Of a stretch of 64,000 bases of DNA, positions 1 to 9,036 are shown piece by piece (positions within the stretch are counted from its first letter, which is position 1; every line of letters starts with the position of its first letter). The stretch is taken from contig NZ_JAPRAQ010000006.1 in NCBI RefSeq assembly GCF_029989365.1, positions 1 through 64,000 on the forward strand, given 5' to 3'. The notes below the pieces were generated by a model. The model ran no database searches, had not been told where the DNA came from, and saw only the letters and a list, made by a program, of their open reading frames with translations. The stretch comes from Bradyrhizobium sp. Arg816 (GTDB lineage: Bacteria; Pseudomonadota; Alphaproteobacteria; Rhizobiales; Xanthobacteraceae). The position numbers were made by a program, and so were the translations under genes.

Positions 1-272
1 CCCTGGTCGAAGCCGTCCAGCGCCGCGGCGTCCGGGTCACCGTGATCTCCACCATCGCAAGCCAGCCGCCGATGATCGCCGACGAGTTGCGCCGCCAGGC
101 CGACGTCTTCACCGACCTCGTCGAGCTGCAATCCAAGCTCGGCCGCGACCCGTCCGAACGCCCCGCCCCGCGTGACCGCGGCGAGCGTGGCGAGGGACGC
201 CATCACGCCCCGCAGTTCCTCCAGCGCGCGACCACGATGGCGCCGAGGGGCGATGACGACTTCGAGGAGTGA
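1..272 (+). CDS. NYN/LabA-type (DUF88) protein, C-terminal part only
   Basis: The reading frame is already open at base 3, so the start lies before the window. The visible part begins LVEAVQRRGVRVTVIST, like the last beta strand and helix of a NYN (PIN-like RNase) fold as in LabA/DUF88 proteins. A charged, Arg/Glu-rich tail follows. Family members are generally thought to bind metal and act on RNA; the acidic catalytic residues would lie upstream and cannot be checked. The next gene starts inside its last codons, so the two are probably co-transcribed. Assignment rests on a short segment. Confidence 0.6.
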   Translation, partial: LVEAVQRRGVRVTVISTIASQPPMIADELRRQADVFTDLVELQSKLGRDPSERPAPRDRGERGEGRHHAPQFLQRATTMAPRGDDDFEE

Positions 273-927
273 GGCGGCCCGGTCAAGCCGCCAGCCTCTC
301 ACCCTCGTTCCCGACCGCGACTGTCCGCTTTGTCCGCGCCTGGTCGCCTTTCGCGAGGCGAACCGCGCGCGCGAGCCGTTGTGGCACAACGCCCCGGTCC
401 CCCCCTTCGGCGACATCAAGGCGCGCCTGCTCATCGTCGGCCTGGCGCCAGGCATGCAGGGCGCCAACCGCACCGGCCGCCCCTTCACCGGCGACTATGC
501 CGGCGACCTGCTCTACGCCACGCTGCTCGAATACGGCTTCGCCAAGGGCACCTATCAGGCGCGGCCCGACGACGGCCTGAAGCTGGTCGACTGCCGGATC
601 GCCAATGCCGTGCATTGCGTTCCGCCGCAGAACAAGCCGCTGCCGGTCGAGATCAACACCTGCCGCCAGTTCCTCGGGGCTACCCTCGCGACGATGCCGA
701 AGCTGCGCGCCATCGTCGCGCTCGGACGGATTGCGCACGACACGGTGCTCAAGCCGCTGAACCTGAAGGCCTCGCAAGCTCCCTTCGGCCACGGCGCCGT
801 GCATCAGGCCGGCGCATTCAGGCTCTACGACAGCTATCATTGCTCGCGCTACAACACGAACACCGGCGTGCTGACGACGGACATGTTCCGCAGCGTGTTC
901 GCGAAGGTGAAGGCCGACCTGGACTAG
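253..927 (+). CDS. Family 5 (UdgB-type) uracil-DNA glycosylase
   Basis: DNA repair enzyme that removes uracil and other deaminated bases. Motif 1 reads GLAPGMQGANRTGRPF, the family-5 pattern, which lacks the acidic residue of family-1 enzymes. The second motif region is HCSRYNTNTG near the C-terminus. The CPLCPRL segment near the N-terminus, with later Cys residues, fits the iron-sulfur site of family 4/5 enzymes. I chose ATG 253 (224 aa) because AGGGG precedes it and the frame further upstream looks non-native (Ser/Arg rich). It overlaps the NYN gene by 20 bp, indicating coupling. Its tail overlaps the convergent peroxiredoxin gene by 4 bp. Confidence 0.85.
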   Translation: MTTSRSEAARSSRQPLTLVPDRDCPLCPRLVAFREANRAREPLWHNAPVPPFGDIKARLLIVGLAPGMQGANRTGRPFTGDYAGDLLYATLLEYGFAKGTYQARPDDGLKLVDCRIANAVHCVPPQNKPLPVEINTCRQFLGATLATMPKLRAIVALGRIAHDTVLKPLNLKASQAPFGHGAVHQAGAFRLYDSYHCSRYNTNTGVLTTDMFRSVFAKVKADLD

Positions 928-1505
928 GGCTCGGCTGGATTGGCCTTCAGCCAGTCCAGCACATCGCCGGCGTTCCGGTCGGGCGGAAACACCGGATAGA
1001 ACACATGCGTGACCTCGGCATCGTCGATGATCAGCGCAAGCCGCTTGATCAAGGTGAGGCCAGCGACCTCCATGGTCGGTAGATTGAGGGCGCGCGTCAG
1101 CGCCAGCTTCTCGTCCGACAGCACCGGGAACGGCAGGTGCAGCCGCGACGCCATCTCGGTCTGGTATGCGTTGCTCTGGGTCGAGAGGCCGTACACCTGG
1201 GCGGTGCCGGCGGCTTTCAGCTCGGCAAACAGATCACGAAACGCGCAAGTCTGCGGCGTGCAACCGCGCGCGCCAGGGATCATGTCCCAATCGTCGACCA
1301 GCCCGATCTTGCCGGGCTCGCCGGTGCGCGGATAGGCGAACACCACGGTCCGGCCGGAGAGCGCTGACAGATTCACGGACGTATCGTCGGTGGCAAGCAG
1401 GCTGATCGCCGGCAGCGTCGTGCCCTTGAGATGCGCTGCGCCGCCGTCGTCGGCGGGTGCGGGAATCTGGCTCCAATCGACCTCGAGCAGGTTCTTCTGA
1501 GTCAT
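924..1505 (-). CDS. Peroxiredoxin-like protein (AhpC/TSA, BCP-like)
   Basis: Predicted thiol peroxidase of 193 aa. The thioredoxin-like core is visible (VVFAYPRTG), followed by GARGCTPQTCAFRD with Cys82 as probable peroxidatic Cys and Cys87 five residues later, the C-x4-C spacing of BCP-type peroxiredoxins. About 18 extra residues lie between the YPRTG strand and the Cys motif, which is unusual for BCP. It has no signal peptide and should be cytoplasmic. It lies just downstream of smpB on the same strand with a short gap, so co-transcription is possible. Confidence 0.8.
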   Translation of the reverse strand: MTQKNLLEVDWSQIPAPADDGGAAHLKGTTLPAISLLATDDTSVNLSALSGRTVVFAYPRTGEPGKIGLVDDWDMIPGARGCTPQTCAFRDLFAELKAAGTAQVYGLSTQSNAYQTEMASRLHLPFPVLSDEKLALTRALNLPTMEVAGLTLIKRLALIIDDAEVTHVFYPVFPPDRNAGDVLDWLKANPAEP

Positions 1506-1520
1506 CCCGTCCTCTTGCCG

Positions 1521-1994
1521 CTATCCCCTCGCCCGCAACAGCCGACCCTTCTCCCGACTCCAATCGCGCTTCTTCTCGGACTCGCGCTTGTCGTGCAGCT
1601 TCTTGCCCTTTGCAACCGCCAGCTGCAGCTTGGCCCGCCCACGCTCGTTGAAATAGAGCTTGAGCGGGATCAGCGTCATGCCTTCGCGGTCGACCGCGCC
1701 CATCAGCTTGTTGATCTGCTTGCGGTGCAGAAGCAGTTTTCGCGGCCGCTTGGGTTCGTGATTGAAGCGGTTGCCCTGGAGATATTCGGGAATGGTGGCG
1801 TTGATCAGCCAGATCTCGCCGTCCTTGGAATCGGCGTAGGACTCCGCGATCGTGCTCTTGCCGTTGCGGATCGATTTGACCTCGGTGCCGGTGAGCGCAA
1901 TGCCCGCCTCGATCGTGTCTTCGATCGCATAGTTGAAGCGGGCCTTGCGATTTTCCGCCATGACCTTGATAGGACGTTCGTTCTTATCGGCCAT
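1521..1994 (-). CDS. smpB: SsrA-binding protein SmpB
   Basis: Binds tmRNA and delivers it to stalled ribosomes for trans-translation. The 157-aa length is normal. Characteristic segments are RKARFNYAIEDTIEAGI, the GTEVKSIR stretch and NFNHEP-like NRFNHEPKRPRKLLLHRKQI, followed by a basic tail KKRDWSREKGRLLR that inserts into the mRNA channel in this family. No ssrA gene is visible in this window. Start chosen at MADKNERPIKVMAENRKA. Confidence 0.97.
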   Translation of the reverse strand: MADKNERPIKVMAENRKARFNYAIEDTIEAGIALTGTEVKSIRNGKSTIAESYADSKDGEIWLINATIPEYLQGNRFNHEPKRPRKLLLHRKQINKLMGAVDREGMTLIPLKLYFNERGRAKLQLAVAKGKKLHDKRESEKKRDWSREKGRLLRARG

Positions 1995-2067
1995 GACCTA
2001 AAAAACCCGGACAACAAACCTGATCGAGATACGCGCGTAAGCTAACAGCTCGGATGAAGCGCGCGCG

Positions 2068-2508
2068 TCACTTCTTGAGGAGATCGCGGATCTCGGTCAG
2101 CAGCTCGACCTCGGCCGACGGTTTTGCCGGAGCCGCAGGCGCCGCCTCCTCCTTGCGCTTCAGCGTGTTCATGGCGCGGATCACCAAGAATAACACGAAG
2201 GCGACGATGATGAAGTTGATCGTCAGCGTCAGGAAGCTGCCGTAAGCGAGCACTGCACCTTGCTTTTTCGCATCCGCTAAGTTGGTGGCGGTCACCGCCT
2301 TCGACAAGGGGGCGAAGTAGTTCGAGAAGTCGAGGCCGCCGGTCGCGGCGCCGATGATCGGCATGATGATGTCACCGACCAGCGACGTGACGATGGCGCC
2401 GAAGGCCGCGCCGATGATGACGCCGACCGCGAGATCGACGACGTTGCCCTTCATGGCAAATTCGCGAAACTCCGTGAGCATCTTCCTGCCCTTCTCGTCG
2501 ACGCTCAT
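2068..2508 (-). CDS. mscL: Large-conductance mechanosensitive channel MscL
   Basis: Inner-membrane pentameric channel that opens under hypo-osmotic shock. The 146-aa protein shows the typical N-terminus (EFREFAMKGNVVDLAVGV), the first pore helix with its GAAFGAIVTSLV stretch, a periplasmic loop (FSNYFAPL), a second membrane helix and the C-terminal helix ending LLTEIRDLLKK. It lies between smpB and dapA on the same strand with its own gap on both sides. Confidence 0.96.
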   Translation of the reverse strand: MSVDEKGRKMLTEFREFAMKGNVVDLAVGVIIGAAFGAIVTSLVGDIIMPIIGAATGGLDFSNYFAPLSKAVTATNLADAKKQGAVLAYGSFLTLTINFIIVAFVLFLVIRAMNTLKRKEEAAPAAPAKPSAEVELLTEIRDLLKK

Positions 2509-2531
2509 GAACGGCCCCCCGGTTGGCTAAA

Positions 2532-3422
2532 TCAATTGATCAGCCCAGCATGAACCATCGCGTTGCGCACGGCAACGCGCGTCGGCTCGGTGACCGGAAC
2601 CATCGGCAGACGCAGCGTCTCGTCCAGCTTACCGAGCAGCGACATCGCGTACTTGATCGGCGCCGGATTGCTCTCGATGAAGAGGTTGTTGTGCAGCGGC
2701 ATCAGCTTGTCGTGGATTGCGAGCGCCGCCTTGGTGTCGCCCTTCGCCCAGGCAGCCTGGAATTCCGAGCACAGGCGCGGCGCGACGTTCGAGGTCACCG
2801 AGATGCAGCCGTGGCCGCCATGCGCCATGTAGCCGAGGATGGTCGCGTCCTCGCCGGAGAGCTGGTTGAAATCCTCGCCCATCGCCGCGCGCTGCTGCGA
2901 GACGCGGACCATGCTGGCGGTGGCGTCCTTGACGCCGGCGATGTTCTTCAGCTCCCACAGCCGCTTCATGGTGTCGACCGACATGTCGATCACCGAGCGC
3001 GGCGGAATGTTGTAGATGATGATCGGGATGCCGATCGCATCGTTGATCGCCTTGAAGTGCTGGTACATCCCTTCCTGGGTCGGCTTGTTGTAATAGGGCG
3101 TCACGACCAGCACGGCGTCCGCGCCCGCCTTCTCGGCGTGCTGCGCGAGCTCGATCGCCTCCTTCGTCGAATTGGAGCCGGCACCCGCGACCACGGGCAC
3201 GCGCCCCTTGGCTTCAGCGATGCACCATTCGACGACCTTCTTGTGCTCGTCATGGCTGAGCGTCGGGCTCTCGCCGGTGGTGCCGACCGGGACCAGGCCG
3301 TTGGTGCCCTCCGAGATCTGCCAGTTGACCAGCGAGCGGAACGCCGCCTCGTCCAGCGAGCCGTTCTTGAACGGCGTGACCAAGGCGGTGAACGATCCCC
3401 GGAATTTCGTCTTGGCTGCCAT
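2532..3422 (-). CDS. dapA: 4-hydroxy-tetrahydrodipicolinate synthase
   Basis: Condenses pyruvate with aspartate semialdehyde, the first committed step of lysine and diaminopimelate synthesis. Family motifs are GTTGESPTLSHDEH, the VVTPYYNKPTQEGMYQHF segment with the catalytic Tyr, and AGVKDAT with the Schiff-base Lys. I start at MAAKTKFRGSF (296 aa), the usual length; the frame runs open 15 codons further upstream with no family similarity. It is divergent from the lytic transglycosylase gene; about 190 bp between them must hold both promoters. Confidence 0.97.
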   Translation of the reverse strand: MAAKTKFRGSFTALVTPFKNGSLDEAAFRSLVNWQISEGTNGLVPVGTTGESPTLSHDEHKKVVEWCIAEAKGRVPVVAGAGSNSTKEAIELAQHAEKAGADAVLVVTPYYNKPTQEGMYQHFKAINDAIGIPIIIYNIPPRSVIDMSVDTMKRLWELKNIAGVKDATASMVRVSQQRAAMGEDFNQLSGEDATILGYMAHGGHGCISVTSNVAPRLCSEFQAAWAKGDTKAALAIHDKLMPLHNNLFIESNPAPIKYAMSLLGKLDETLRLPMVPVTEPTRVAVRNAMVHAGLIN

Positions 3423-3612
3423 GGACTTCCTCCGTACGCGGCTATCTCTTGAGCAAGCTGCATTCATATCGGGTCTATCCCGCCGGTAAAAGACCCGCTT
3501 CCGTGTGACGCACCGTTTAGGCCGCGATTTTGCCGCGGTGGTGGTGCAAACTGGGCAAAGGTAAGCAGCTGTTGGTATTTTGTCCGCATATTCAAGCGAA
3601 TACAGCTAGGTC

Positions 3613-6123
3613 TTGAGCCAACTGACTGATTCGGGGCGACCAAACGCCGTGACCTCCTTCCCTCGTTCCGCATGGCGATCCACCGCCCTGGCCGTCTGCC
3701 TCATGGCGGGGCTGTCGGTCGGCTGCGCCGCCCTGGCCAAGTCCAATGAGACGACCGCGGACGGGGCCAAGGACACCCCGAAGCCGGCGGCCAAGGACGC
3801 CGCGAAGGGATCAGCCAAGGAAACAGCCAAGGAAACACCGAAGCAACCAGCGAAGGGAACCGGCAAGGAAGCACCGAAGGGCGCGAGCAAGGGAGCAGCT
3901 CCCGCCGCGCCCAAGGATGCCGCGAAGAAACCTGGCAAGGACGCCGCCAAGGATGCTGGCAAGAACGCCGGCAAGGAACCCGCCAAGGAACCCGCCAAGG
4001 ACAAGCCCAAGCCCGCAGCCGCCGCGCCAAAATCACAGCCGGCCGCCAACGGCTCGCCCCCCAAACCCGCACCCGCCCCGGCCGTGACGGCCACCGTGAG
4101 ACCTGCTTCCCCGGCGCCCGTCGCCAAACCCGTCGCGGCTCCCGTGCTTGCGCCGGCGACCCGCCAGCACGCCGCGCCGCGCAAGCCAGTCACGCCGGCC
4201 GCGGTCGCTGCGACTTCCTCGACGTCGCAAGCCGACAAGGACACGCTCGAGAACGTCATCGAGCTCGTGCGCAAGCGCAAGGCGGCCGACGCCACCAATT
4301 ACGCTGCCTCGATCTCGGATCCGGTCGCACGAAAGCTCGCCGAATGGATCGTCCTGCGCAGCGAGGACAATGGCGCGACCGTGGAACGCTATCGCGCCTT
4401 CCTCTCCGCCAATCCGAGCTGGCCGTCACAGACCTTCCTGCGCCGGCGCCTCGAGGCCGCGATGTGGGACGACAGGCGCGACGATTCGGTCGCCTGGTCG
4501 TGGTTCGAGAATGAATCGCCTGTGTCCGCCAAGGGCCGCTTCACGCTCGCCAAGGCGATGCTGGCGCGCGGCGACCGCGCCAATGCCGAGCGGCTGGTGC
4601 GCGAGGCCTGGCGCAGTGATCCGATGTCGGAGGAGACCGAGAACAACGCGCTCGACCAGTTCGGCGCCCTGCTGACGCCGGGCGACCAGAAGGCGCGGAT
4701 GGACACCCTGCTCTATGGCAGCGAGAACGAAGCCGCGCTCCGCGCCGCGAAGCGCCTCGGCGCCGGCTATGTCGCGCTGGCCAAGGCCCGCATCGCCGCC
4801 GTCAAGAAAGCGCCGAACGCGCGCGCGCTGCTCGACGCCGTGCCGCGCGAGCTGCACAACGATCCCGGCTTCATCTTCAGCAAGATCCAGCTCTTGCGTC
4901 GCGAGGAGAAGTTTGCCGAAGCCGCCCAGCTGATGCTGTCGGCGCCGAAGGATCCGAACCGGCTCTACAATCTCGACGAATGGTGGATCGAGCGGCGCCT
5001 GCTGGCGCGCAAGATGATCGACACCGAGGAATTCCGCAGCGCCTATCTGATCGCGCGCGACGCGGCCCTGCCCTCGCGCGACATCTACAAGACCGAGCAG
5101 GAATTCACCGCGGGCTGGATCGCGCTGCGCTTCCTCAACGATCCCGCGGCCGCCACCCAGCATTTCGCCCGCATCGGCGTCGGCAGCGTCAATCCGACCA
5201 CGCTGGCGCGCGCCGGCTATTGGCAGGGCCGCGCGGCGGAAGCGGCGGGCCGCCAGCAGGAGGCGCGCAACGCCTACGCGCGGGCGGCCGAGCAATCCAC
5301 CAGCTATTACGGCCAGCTTGCGCGCGCAAAACTCGGCCTGCCGCAGATCGAGCTCAACAGCCAGCCGCGCGGCCGCGGCGCCGAACGGCTGGAGATCGTG
5401 CGCGCCGCGCACCTGCTCTACGAGCTCGACGAGCGGGAGATGGCGATACCTGTTCTCGCCGACATGGGCGAGAACGGCGATCCGGAGGCGCTCGCGGGCC
5501 TCGGCGAGCTCACCCAGCGCCACAGCGACGCGCGCGGCATGCTGCTGCTCGGCAAGGCTGCGCTCAACCGCGGCCTCCCCTTCGACTTCTACGCCTATCC
5601 CGTCAACGGCATTCCGCAGTTCACGCCGATCGGCCCCGAGGTCGAGCGCAGCATCGTCTATGCGATCGCGCGGCAGGAAAGCGCGTTCAACCCCTCCGTG
5701 GTCTCGCCGGCGCAGGCTTACGGCCTGATGCAGGTGACGCCGGATGCCGCGCGTTACGTCTGCAAGCGGCACGGCGCGACCTACGACCTGGGGCGGCTGA
5801 AGAACGATTCGGTCTACAACGCCACGCTCGGCTCGGCCGAGCTCGGCGGACTGCTCGAGGACTACCGCGGCTCCTACATCATGACCTTTGCCGCCTACAA
5901 TGCCGGCCGCGGCAGCGTGAAGAAATGGGTCGACCGCTACGGCGACCCGCGCGATCCCAAGGTCGACGCGGTCGACTGGGTCGAGCTGATTCCGTTCTCC
6001 GAGACGCGCAACTACGTGCAGCGGATCATGGAGAATCTTCAGGTCTACCGCGCCCGCTTTGGCGGCGGCACACGGTTGCAGATCGAGGCTGACCTGCGCC
6101 GCGGCGCCGGCAGCGTGGAATAG
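3613..6123 (+). CDS. Soluble lytic murein transglycosylase (SLT domain) with Lys/Ala/Pro-rich N-terminal region
   Basis: Periplasmic peptidoglycan-cleaving enzyme. Codons up to about residue 45 encode a signal peptide (ALAVCLMAGLSVGCAALA). Residues of about 45-200 are low complexity, dominated by K, A, P and short AKE/AKD units. A helical superhelix follows, then the catalytic SLT domain with ARQESAFNPS (catalytic Glu689 counted from TTG 3613), GLMQVTP and AAYNAG. The first start is TTG at 3613; GTG at 3649 would also leave a complete signal peptide and I cannot choose between them. The LSVGC stretch is a poor lipobox because the -3 residue is Ser. Confidence 0.9.
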   Translation: MSQLTDSGRPNAVTSFPRSAWRSTALAVCLMAGLSVGCAALAKSNETTADGAKDTPKPAAKDAAKGSAKETAKETPKQPAKGTGKEAPKGASKGAAPAAPKDAAKKPGKDAAKDAGKNAGKEPAKEPAKDKPKPAAAAPKSQPAANGSPPKPAPAPAVTATVRPASPAPVAKPVAAPVLAPATRQHAAPRKPVTPAAVAATSSTSQADKDTLENVIELVRKRKAADATNYAASISDPVARKLAEWIVLRSEDNGATVERYRAFLSANPSWPSQTFLRRRLEAAMWDDRRDDSVAWSWFENESPVSAKGRFTLAKAMLARGDRANAERLVREAWRSDPMSEETENNALDQFGALLTPGDQKARMDTLLYGSENEAALRAAKRLGAGYVALAKARIAAVKKAPNARALLDAVPRELHNDPGFIFSKIQLLRREEKFAEAAQLMLSAPKDPNRLYNLDEWWIERRLLARKMIDTEEFRSAYLIARDAALPSRDIYKTEQEFTAGWIALRFLNDPAAATQHFARIGVGSVNPTTLARAGYWQGRAAEAAGRQQEARNAYARAAEQSTSYYGQLARAKLGLPQIELNSQPRGRGAERLEIVRAAHLLYELDEREMAIPVLADMGENGDPEALAGLGELTQRHSDARGMLLLGKAALNRGLPFDFYAYPVNGIPQFTPIGPEVERSIVYAIARQESAFNPSVVSPAQAYGLMQVTPDAARYVCKRHGATYDLGRLKNDSVYNATLGSAELGGLLEDYRGSYIMTFAAYNAGRGSVKKWVDRYGDPRDPKVDAVDWVELIPFSETRNYVQRIMENLQVYRARFGGGTRLQIEADLRRGAGSVE

Positions 6124-6340
6124 AGAGAGCCCTACTCTCGATTCGCTGCCGAGAGCATCGGCGGCGAGCGCCGGACATGCGCCATCGTCCGGCTCGAGCC
6201 TTCGAGGAATATTCTCAAGCTCTGACCCGCCCCTCAAGGCGAGCCATCCCACTCCCGGAGCGCGCCGAGAGCTGCCGATGTCGCTGGCCAGACCGGCAGC
6301 TCGCACCACTCCCGGGCTTGGGGCGCCCGTCACCGCAATC
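6124..6340. other. Short intergenic region between convergent genes
   Basis: Convergent ends of the transglycosylase and the sulfatase. I see no gene, no strong hairpin followed by a T-run and no member of the palindromic repeat families found elsewhere in this window. Confidence 0.5.
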
Positions 6341-8047
6341 CTACTTGCCAGCGTGCGACTGCATGGCCTTCTCGATCTGCTCCTTGACCGCTTCCAGGTT
6401 GAAGCTCGCGCCCTTCTGCATCGGTGGGAACTCGATCGCCGTCTGAGCGAGCTTGCCGACCTCCTGCTGCACATACACGCCGCGCCAGAACTCGTACGCA
6501 TACCAGTTGAAGAACCATAATGATCCCTTGTCGCCGGCGGGCAGGTTCGTGCGTTCGAACGGATCAAGCCGAAGATTGGTGATTATCGGAAAATCAACCT
6601 TCACCGTTGCGCCCAACCAGCCACCAGGCTGATCGGTGAAGCGATACTTGAAGTCGTCGATGCGCACCGCGCTCAGTGTGCCCTCCGTGAAATAGAAGAT
6701 CGAGTGGCGGGCAGACGGGCCTTTTCCGGTAATCAGGTCCATCTGGTTGTACCCGTCGAGGTAGACCTTGTAGGTCTTGTCGCCGAGTTGCTTTCCCTTC
6801 CGCAGCTCTTCCGCGATATTCGGATTGCCGGCGGCGGCGACGAAGGTCGGGAACCAGTCGAGCCCGGAGATAATGCCGTTTTCGACCTTTCCAGCCGGCA
6901 CCTTGCCCGGCCAGCGGATCATGCAGGGCACACGGAAGCCGCCTTCCAGGGCTGTTCCCTTGCCGCCCGCGAACGGCGTCTGGCCGCCATCGGGCCAGGT
7001 AAAGTTCTCCGCGCCGTTGTCGGTTGTGAACGCGAGGATCGTGTTGTTGTCGAAGCCTTCATCCTTGAGCTTCTTCATCATGGCGCCGACGATATCGTCG
7101 AGCTGGGCGAACCCGCCCTCAGAAACCGACCAGCCGTTTTCCGAGTTGCGCATGTTCTCGTATTTTTCCGAAAGATGGGTGACGACGTGCATACGCGTGG
7201 GATTGAGCCAGACGAAGAACGGCTTGTTGTCCTGCTTCGCCTTGTCGATGAAGGCGAAGGCGGTTTGCAGAATCTCGTCATCCACCGTCTCCATCCGCTT
7301 TGGATAAAGCGGTCCGGAGTCCTCGATCTTTTGTTTGCCGATCTTGCCCCAGCGCGTCTGCACTGTCGGATCGTCGACGTTGGTCGCCCATGAATGAACC
7401 ATGTTGCGCGGACCGACGGTGGCCAATAGCGCTTGCGGGTAGTTGCGGTGGGCCGGGTCTTCCATGGCGTCGAGGTGATACAGATAGCCGAAGAACTCGT
7501 CGAAGCCGTGCATGGTCGGCAGGAACTCGTTGAGGTCGCCGAGGTGGTTCTTGCCGAACTGCCCCGTGGTGTACCCCATGGATTTGAGCGCGGTCGCGAT
7601 CGTCGGCGCCTGCGCCGGCATGCCGATCGGGGAGCCCGCCTGACCGACCGTGGTAAGCCCGGTGCGGATCGGCAGTTCTCCGGTGATGAAGTTGGCGCGG
7701 CCTGCCGTGCAGCTGGCCTCGGCATAGTAGTCGGTGAAGCGCATGCCTTCCGCGGCGAGCTTGTCGAGGTTCGGGGTCCGGCTTGCCATGATGCCCTGGT
7801 GGTAGGCGCCGATATTGAACCAGCCGATATCGTCCCCCATGATGAAGACGATGTTTGGCCGCTGGCCGGCCGCTGCTGGCGCAGGTGCCGGCTGCTGCGC
7901 TTGTGCCGGGCTCGTCAATCCGACGGCCGAGAGCGCCGAAGCGGCAACGAGAGAACTACCACTCAACAAGAGATCGCGGCGTTTCAGTCCTCCGCCGATT
8001 GGTCCCGTGCTCATCTCAGGCCTTTCCGGAATCCTATCGTTACTCAT
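6341..8047 (-). CDS. Tat-exported arylsulfatase (type I, formylglycine-dependent)
   Basis: Predicted periplasmic sulfuric ester hydrolase of 568 aa. A twin-arginine signal lies at the N-terminus (KRRDLLLSGSS, then a hydrophobic stretch ending AQAQQPAP). The alkaline-phosphatase-like fold starts at RPNIVFIMGDDIGW with metal-binding Asp72/Asp73. Cys113 in CTAGR is the residue expected to become formylglycine. The GQFGKNHLGD and TDNGAE motifs are also present. The start is ATG 8047 with GGAAGAGG upstream; this ATG overlaps the TGA of the FGE gene as ATGA, so translation is probably coupled. Substrate is unknown; no sulfate uptake genes are nearby. Confidence 0.92.
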   Translation of the reverse strand: MSNDRIPERPEMSTGPIGGGLKRRDLLLSGSSLVAASALSAVGLTSPAQAQQPAPAPAAAGQRPNIVFIMGDDIGWFNIGAYHQGIMASRTPNLDKLAAEGMRFTDYYAEASCTAGRANFITGELPIRTGLTTVGQAGSPIGMPAQAPTIATALKSMGYTTGQFGKNHLGDLNEFLPTMHGFDEFFGYLYHLDAMEDPAHRNYPQALLATVGPRNMVHSWATNVDDPTVQTRWGKIGKQKIEDSGPLYPKRMETVDDEILQTAFAFIDKAKQDNKPFFVWLNPTRMHVVTHLSEKYENMRNSENGWSVSEGGFAQLDDIVGAMMKKLKDEGFDNNTILAFTTDNGAENFTWPDGGQTPFAGGKGTALEGGFRVPCMIRWPGKVPAGKVENGIISGLDWFPTFVAAAGNPNIAEELRKGKQLGDKTYKVYLDGYNQMDLITGKGPSARHSIFYFTEGTLSAVRIDDFKYRFTDQPGGWLGATVKVDFPIITNLRLDPFERTNLPAGDKGSLWFFNWYAYEFWRGVYVQQEVGKLAQTAIEFPPMQKGASFNLEAVKEQIEKAMQSHAGK

Positions 8048-9036
8048 GATCTGATCCTCTTCCTGATGATGCACCTGAAGCCGACATGGCTTGCTGAGGT
8101 GTCGATCGGCTCGGCATGACGCGCGGCCGGACGATAGCGGCGGCAGTAGTTGGGAGCGCAAAGATGCGAGCCGCCTTTAAGCACCTTGCGCGGAATCCTG
8201 AGGGTCGGCTGACAAGAATCGTAGCTCGCGCCCTCGGGCCCACCGCGAGGATTTTTGGGGATGCAGCAGACTTTTGCGGCGTCGGCTTCGTGCTTCTGCG
8301 AATACCAATCCGCCGTCCATTCCCAGACATTGCCGATCATGTCGTGCAGGCCGTAACCGTTGGCCGGGAATGCGGCGACGGGCGAAGTGCGTTCGAAGCC
8401 ATCAGCCGCAAGATTCTGGTGCGGGAAATTGCCCTGCCAGGTGTTTGCCATATGCCTGCCGCCGGGGAATTGCTCGTCACCCCAGGCGAATTCCGCGCCG
8501 TCCAGTCCGCCGCGAGCGGCGAATTCCCATTCGGCCTCGGTGGGCAATTGCTTGCCGGCCCATTTGGCATAGGCTTCGACGTCGCGGTAGGCGACGTGGA
8601 CGACGGGGTGGTCGTCGAGCCCGCTGATGTTGCTGCGCGGACCATAGGGTCGGCGCCAGTTGGCGCCGAATATGAACGTCCACCATTGCGCCCAGTTGCG
8701 CAAATCTAGGGCTCGCTTGGGCGGCGTGAAGACCAGCGAGCCGGCCTTGAGCATGTGCGGCAGAGCGCCCGGATAGTCCTTCGCATCAGGCGTAATTTCG
8801 GCGACAGTGACGTAACCGGTCGCGTTCACGAATTGGCGGAATTGGCGGTTGGTGACCGGCGTGCGATCCATCCCGAATCCGTCAACGGCAACGCGATGGA
8901 CCGGCGCTTCCTCCGGGTAATGCCGATCCGAGCCCATGCGAAACGTGCCGCCCGGCACATAAAGCATCCCCTCACCTGCTGGATGCTCAGACCATTGTCC
9001 GGAGCCAGACAACGATTTCGTATCAGCCAGATTCAT
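8044..9036 (-). CDS. Formylglycine-generating enzyme (SUMF1/FGE family)
   Basis: Oxidises the active-site Cys of sulfatases to formylglycine. The protein (330 aa) shows FGE-sulfatase domain landmarks: YVPGGTFRMGSD, PVHRVAVDGF, QLPTEAEWEFAARGG, NVWEWTADWY and the C-terminal GGSHLCAPNYCRRYR, in which Cys293 and Cys298 match the copper-binding/redox Cys pair of aerobic FGEs. The start is ATG 9036 with a G-rich ribosome site; the frame extends 54 codons upstream but without similarity. The gene is first in a two-gene unit with the sulfatase, overlapping it by 4 bp. It is the only FGE in the window and could also modify the second sulfatase near 60 kb. Confidence 0.93.
   Translation of the reverse strand: MNLADTKSLSGSGQWSEHPAGEGMLYVPGGTFRMGSDRHYPEEAPVHRVAVDGFGMDRTPVTNRQFRQFVNATGYVTVAEITPDAKDYPGALPHMLKAGSLVFTPPKRALDLRNWAQWWTFIFGANWRRPYGPRSNISGLDDHPVVHVAYRDVEAYAKWAGKQLPTEAEWEFAARGGLDGAEFAWGDEQFPGGRHMANTWQGNFPHQNLAADGFERTSPVAAFPANGYGLHDMIGNVWEWTADWYSQKHEADAAKVCCIPKNPRGGPEGASYDSCQPTLRIPRKVLKGGSHLCAPNYCRRYRPAARHAEPIDTSASHVGFRCIIRKRIRS

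Noticed and set aside
3730..4010. Repetitive short units taken for a CRISPR or minisatellite
   Set aside because: Repeats follow codon-level Lys/Ala/Pro use within a coding frame; units are irregular, with no spacer structure.
4426..6567. 713-codon open frame opposite the transglycosylase
   Set aside because: Antisense shadow; spans the end of a recognised gene and the intergenic region and shows no domain.
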